Positions 62,725 through 64,000 of a stretch of DNA of 64,000 bases are shown piece by piece. The translations under genes were made by a program, and so were the position numbers. How positions within the stretch are numbered: the first letter of the stretch is position 1; every line of letters begins with the position of its first letter. The notes beneath the pieces are model-generated. The model did not search any database, was not told the origin of the DNA, and saw only the letters and a program-made list of their open reading frames with translations. This DNA comes from Paraburkholderia acidipaludis NBRC 101816 (GTDB lineage: Bacteria > Pseudomonadota > Gammaproteobacteria > Burkholderiales > Burkholderiaceae), in contig NZ_BAXZ01000004.1 of NCBI RefSeq assembly GCF_000684975.1, positions 186,001 to 250,000 of the forward strand, written 5' to 3'.

Positions 62725-62796
62725 TCCGGCGGCGAGCGGGCGCACCGCCCCTTGGGCGGGCACCCGCGCGGCATGGTGCGATATGCCGCGATAGAC

Positions 62797-62811
62797 TAGA
62801 CGACCGGTCTA
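62797..62811. promoter_or_regulatory. NemR-like operator, copy 2
   Basis: Identical to 62084-62098, located 82 bases before the DJ-1/PfpI gene and inside a longer near-palindrome (ATAGACT on the left, AATAGTCTGCTAT on the right). Confidence 0.75.
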
Positions 62812-62892
62812 ATAGTCTGCTATCTGGCCGACGACGGACCGGTTTCCACGACGGCGCGCAAGCGCCGGGATGCCATCGAGAAAGGAATTCCG

Positions 62893-63576
62893 ATGAAGGT
62901 ACTGATCGTTTTGACCTCGCACGAGGACCTCGGCAGCACGGGCAAGAAGACCGGCTTCTGGCTCGAGGAGTTCGCAGCACCGTACTACGCGCTGCGCGAT
63001 GCCGGCGCGCAGTTGACGCTGGCCTCGCCGAAGGGCGGCCAGCCGCCGCTCGACCCGAAGAGCAGCGATCCGTCCGCGCAGACCGAGGCGACGCGCCGCT
63101 TCGACGCCGACGCGGCCGCACGCGCGGAGCTTTCCAATACGAAACGGCTTGCGGATGTGGATGTGAATGCGTTCGATGCCGTGTTCTATCCGGGCGGGCA
63201 TGGTCCGCTGTGGGATCTCGCGGAGGATCCCGTTTCGATCGCCTTGATCGAGAAGACGCTGGCGGCCGGCAAGCCGGTGGCGGCCGTCTGCCACGCGCCG
63301 GGCGTGCTGCGGCACGTGAAGGGCGCAAACGGCCGGCCGCTCGTGGCCGGCAAGGCGGTGACCGGTTTTTCGAATACCGAAGAGGCGGCGGTCGGGCTGA
63401 CCGAAATCGTGCCGTTCCTCGTCGAGGACATGCTCGAGGCCAGCGGCGGCCACTATACGAAGGCGGCCGACTGGCAGCCCCATGTCGCCGTCGATGGGCT
63501 CCTGATCACGGGGCAGAATCCGGCTTCTTCGGAGCCGGTCGCCGAAGCGCTGCTCAAAGCACTGCGTCGCGCGTAG
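62893..63576 (+). CDS. DJ-1/PfpI family protein, glyoxalase III-like
   Basis: 227-residue class I glutamine-amidotransferase-fold protein of the Hsp31/DJ-1 type. The nucleophile Cys is in AVCHAPGVL, the associated acidic residue in GFWLEEFAAPYYAL, and the fold mark is YPGGHGPLWDL. Members act as glutathione-independent glyoxalases or chaperones, removing methylglyoxal. This fits control by a NemR-like repressor through the operator upstream. GAAAGGAA precedes the ATG. Confidence 0.9.
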   Translation: MKVLIVLTSHEDLGSTGKKTGFWLEEFAAPYYALRDAGAQLTLASPKGGQPPLDPKSSDPSAQTEATRRFDADAAARAELSNTKRLADVDVNAFDAVFYPGGHGPLWDLAEDPVSIALIEKTLAAGKPVAAVCHAPGVLRHVKGANGRPLVAGKAVTGFSNTEEAAVGLTEIVPFLVEDMLEASGGHYTKAADWQPHVAVDGLLITGQNPASSEPVAEALLKALRRA

Positions 63577-63639
63577 ACGCAATACCCCGATCTTTCAACC
63601 TGGCGCAGGCGCTGTGCTGGCCGCGGCCTGCGTCCAACT

Positions 63640-64000
63640 GGAGAGCCGCAGCCGTTTCCTTCTGGAAACGCTGGCGGGGCCGTGCGCAAGGTTTGGCCGG
63701 AACACCTGCCGCTGACCGCGCGTTTCGGCGTGATCGAATACGACGGGCGCGACGACGAGACGCTGGCCGAATCGATCGAACTCGCGAAGGGTTTCCGGCG
63801 CGAAGGGCTCGACATGTTGAGCGTGAGCGTGGGCTTTTCCACGCCGGCCGCGCAGATTCCGTGGGCCCCCGCGTTCCTCGCGCCGATCGCGCAAAAGGTG
63901 CGCCGCGCTACCGGACTGCCGGTCGCTTCGGCCTGGGGCATCGACACGCCGGCGCTGGCCGAGCGTTCGGTGGCAAGCGAGCAGCTCGACCTCGTGATGG
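63640..64000 (+). pseudogene. Old-yellow-enzyme remnant, truncated and frameshifted
   Basis: The region encodes the C-terminal part of an OYE/NemA-type flavin oxidoreductase in two frames. LESRSRFLLETLAG is read in one frame, then the match continues as VRKVWPEHLPLTARFGVIEY (from about 63679) and AWGIDTPALAERSVASEQL in another; two extra bases near 63673-63678 would explain the shift. The N-terminal half of the enzyme is absent upstream. It continues past the window end. NemR, OYE and glyoxalase genes often travel together, so this is probably a decayed partner. Confidence 0.7.

Noticed and set aside
1..64000. CRISPR arrays, tRNA/rRNA genes, transposases or integrases
   Set aside because: None was recognised on either strand by reading; a covariance-model or profile search would be needed to exclude small RNA genes fully.

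Overview
The window is high-GC DNA with tightly packed operons, and its gene families point to a beta-proteobacterium of the Burkholderia/Paraburkholderia/Trinickia kind. The best evidence is an Hrp-type type III secretion system (T3SS) in the Xanthomonas/Ralstonia gene order, driven by TTCG-N16-TTCG (hrpII/PIP) boxes. Genus is inferred. No tRNA, rRNA, CRISPR array or insertion sequence was seen.

0.3-11.9 kb: a type IVb pilus operon on the plus strand. It holds a TcpQ/PilL-like protein, lipoprotein secretin PilN, PilO, PilP, assembly ATPase PilQ, inner-membrane PilR, major prepilin PilS, PilM and a tip protein PilV. A PilT-type retraction ATPase lies convergent to it.

12.0-17.1 kb: a four-gene plus-strand operon with the T3SS secretin SctC/HrcC, a sensor kinase, an OmpR/HrpG-type response regulator, and a second, shortened secretin-like protein. 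17.1-26.4 kb (minus strand): sctU, sctV, hpaP, sctQ, sctR, sctS, hpaA-like, sctD, hrpD6-like, hrpE-like pilin and hpaB-like chaperone. 26.7-33.4 kb (plus strand): hrpB1, sctI, sctJ, sctK, sctL, sctN, sctO, sctT and a second HrpB1-like gene. The two T3SS operons diverge from one 286-bp spacer. That spacer carries two opposed hrpII boxes, each with a -10-like hexamer exactly 32 bp downstream. No AraC-type HrpB/HrpX activator and no clear translocon gene is in the window.

33.5-44.3 kb: two large putative effectors, then a second-copy SerC-like aminotransferase, a TPR/ATP-grasp fusion and, convergent, a TPR/sulfotransferase fusion. The second effector has a perfect PIP box. The serC-like gene has a perfect TTCG-N16-TTCG box, so a small-molecule or modification module appears to be co-regulated with secretion. 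This is the most unusual part of the window.

44.4-50.4 kb: a LysR regulator divergent from an MFS transporter, a CaiB-type CoA transferase, a crotonase-fold protein and an iron-dependent alcohol dehydrogenase. Near-identical 26-bp direct repeats bracket this module. 50.4-61.2 kb: a GH88 hydrolase with an AraC regulator; an acyl-CoA operon (MaoC, enoyl-CoA hydratase, acyl-CoA dehydrogenase, CoA transferase, MaoC); and, divergent, a DctPQM TRAP transporter with a FAH-family enzyme. Together these look like uptake and CoA-dependent breakdown of an organic acid. 61.2-64.0 kb: a SGNH hydrolase, a NemR-like TetR repressor, a DJ-1/PfpI (glyoxalase III-like) protein, two identical 15-bp operators, and a broken old-yellow-enzyme gene running off the end.
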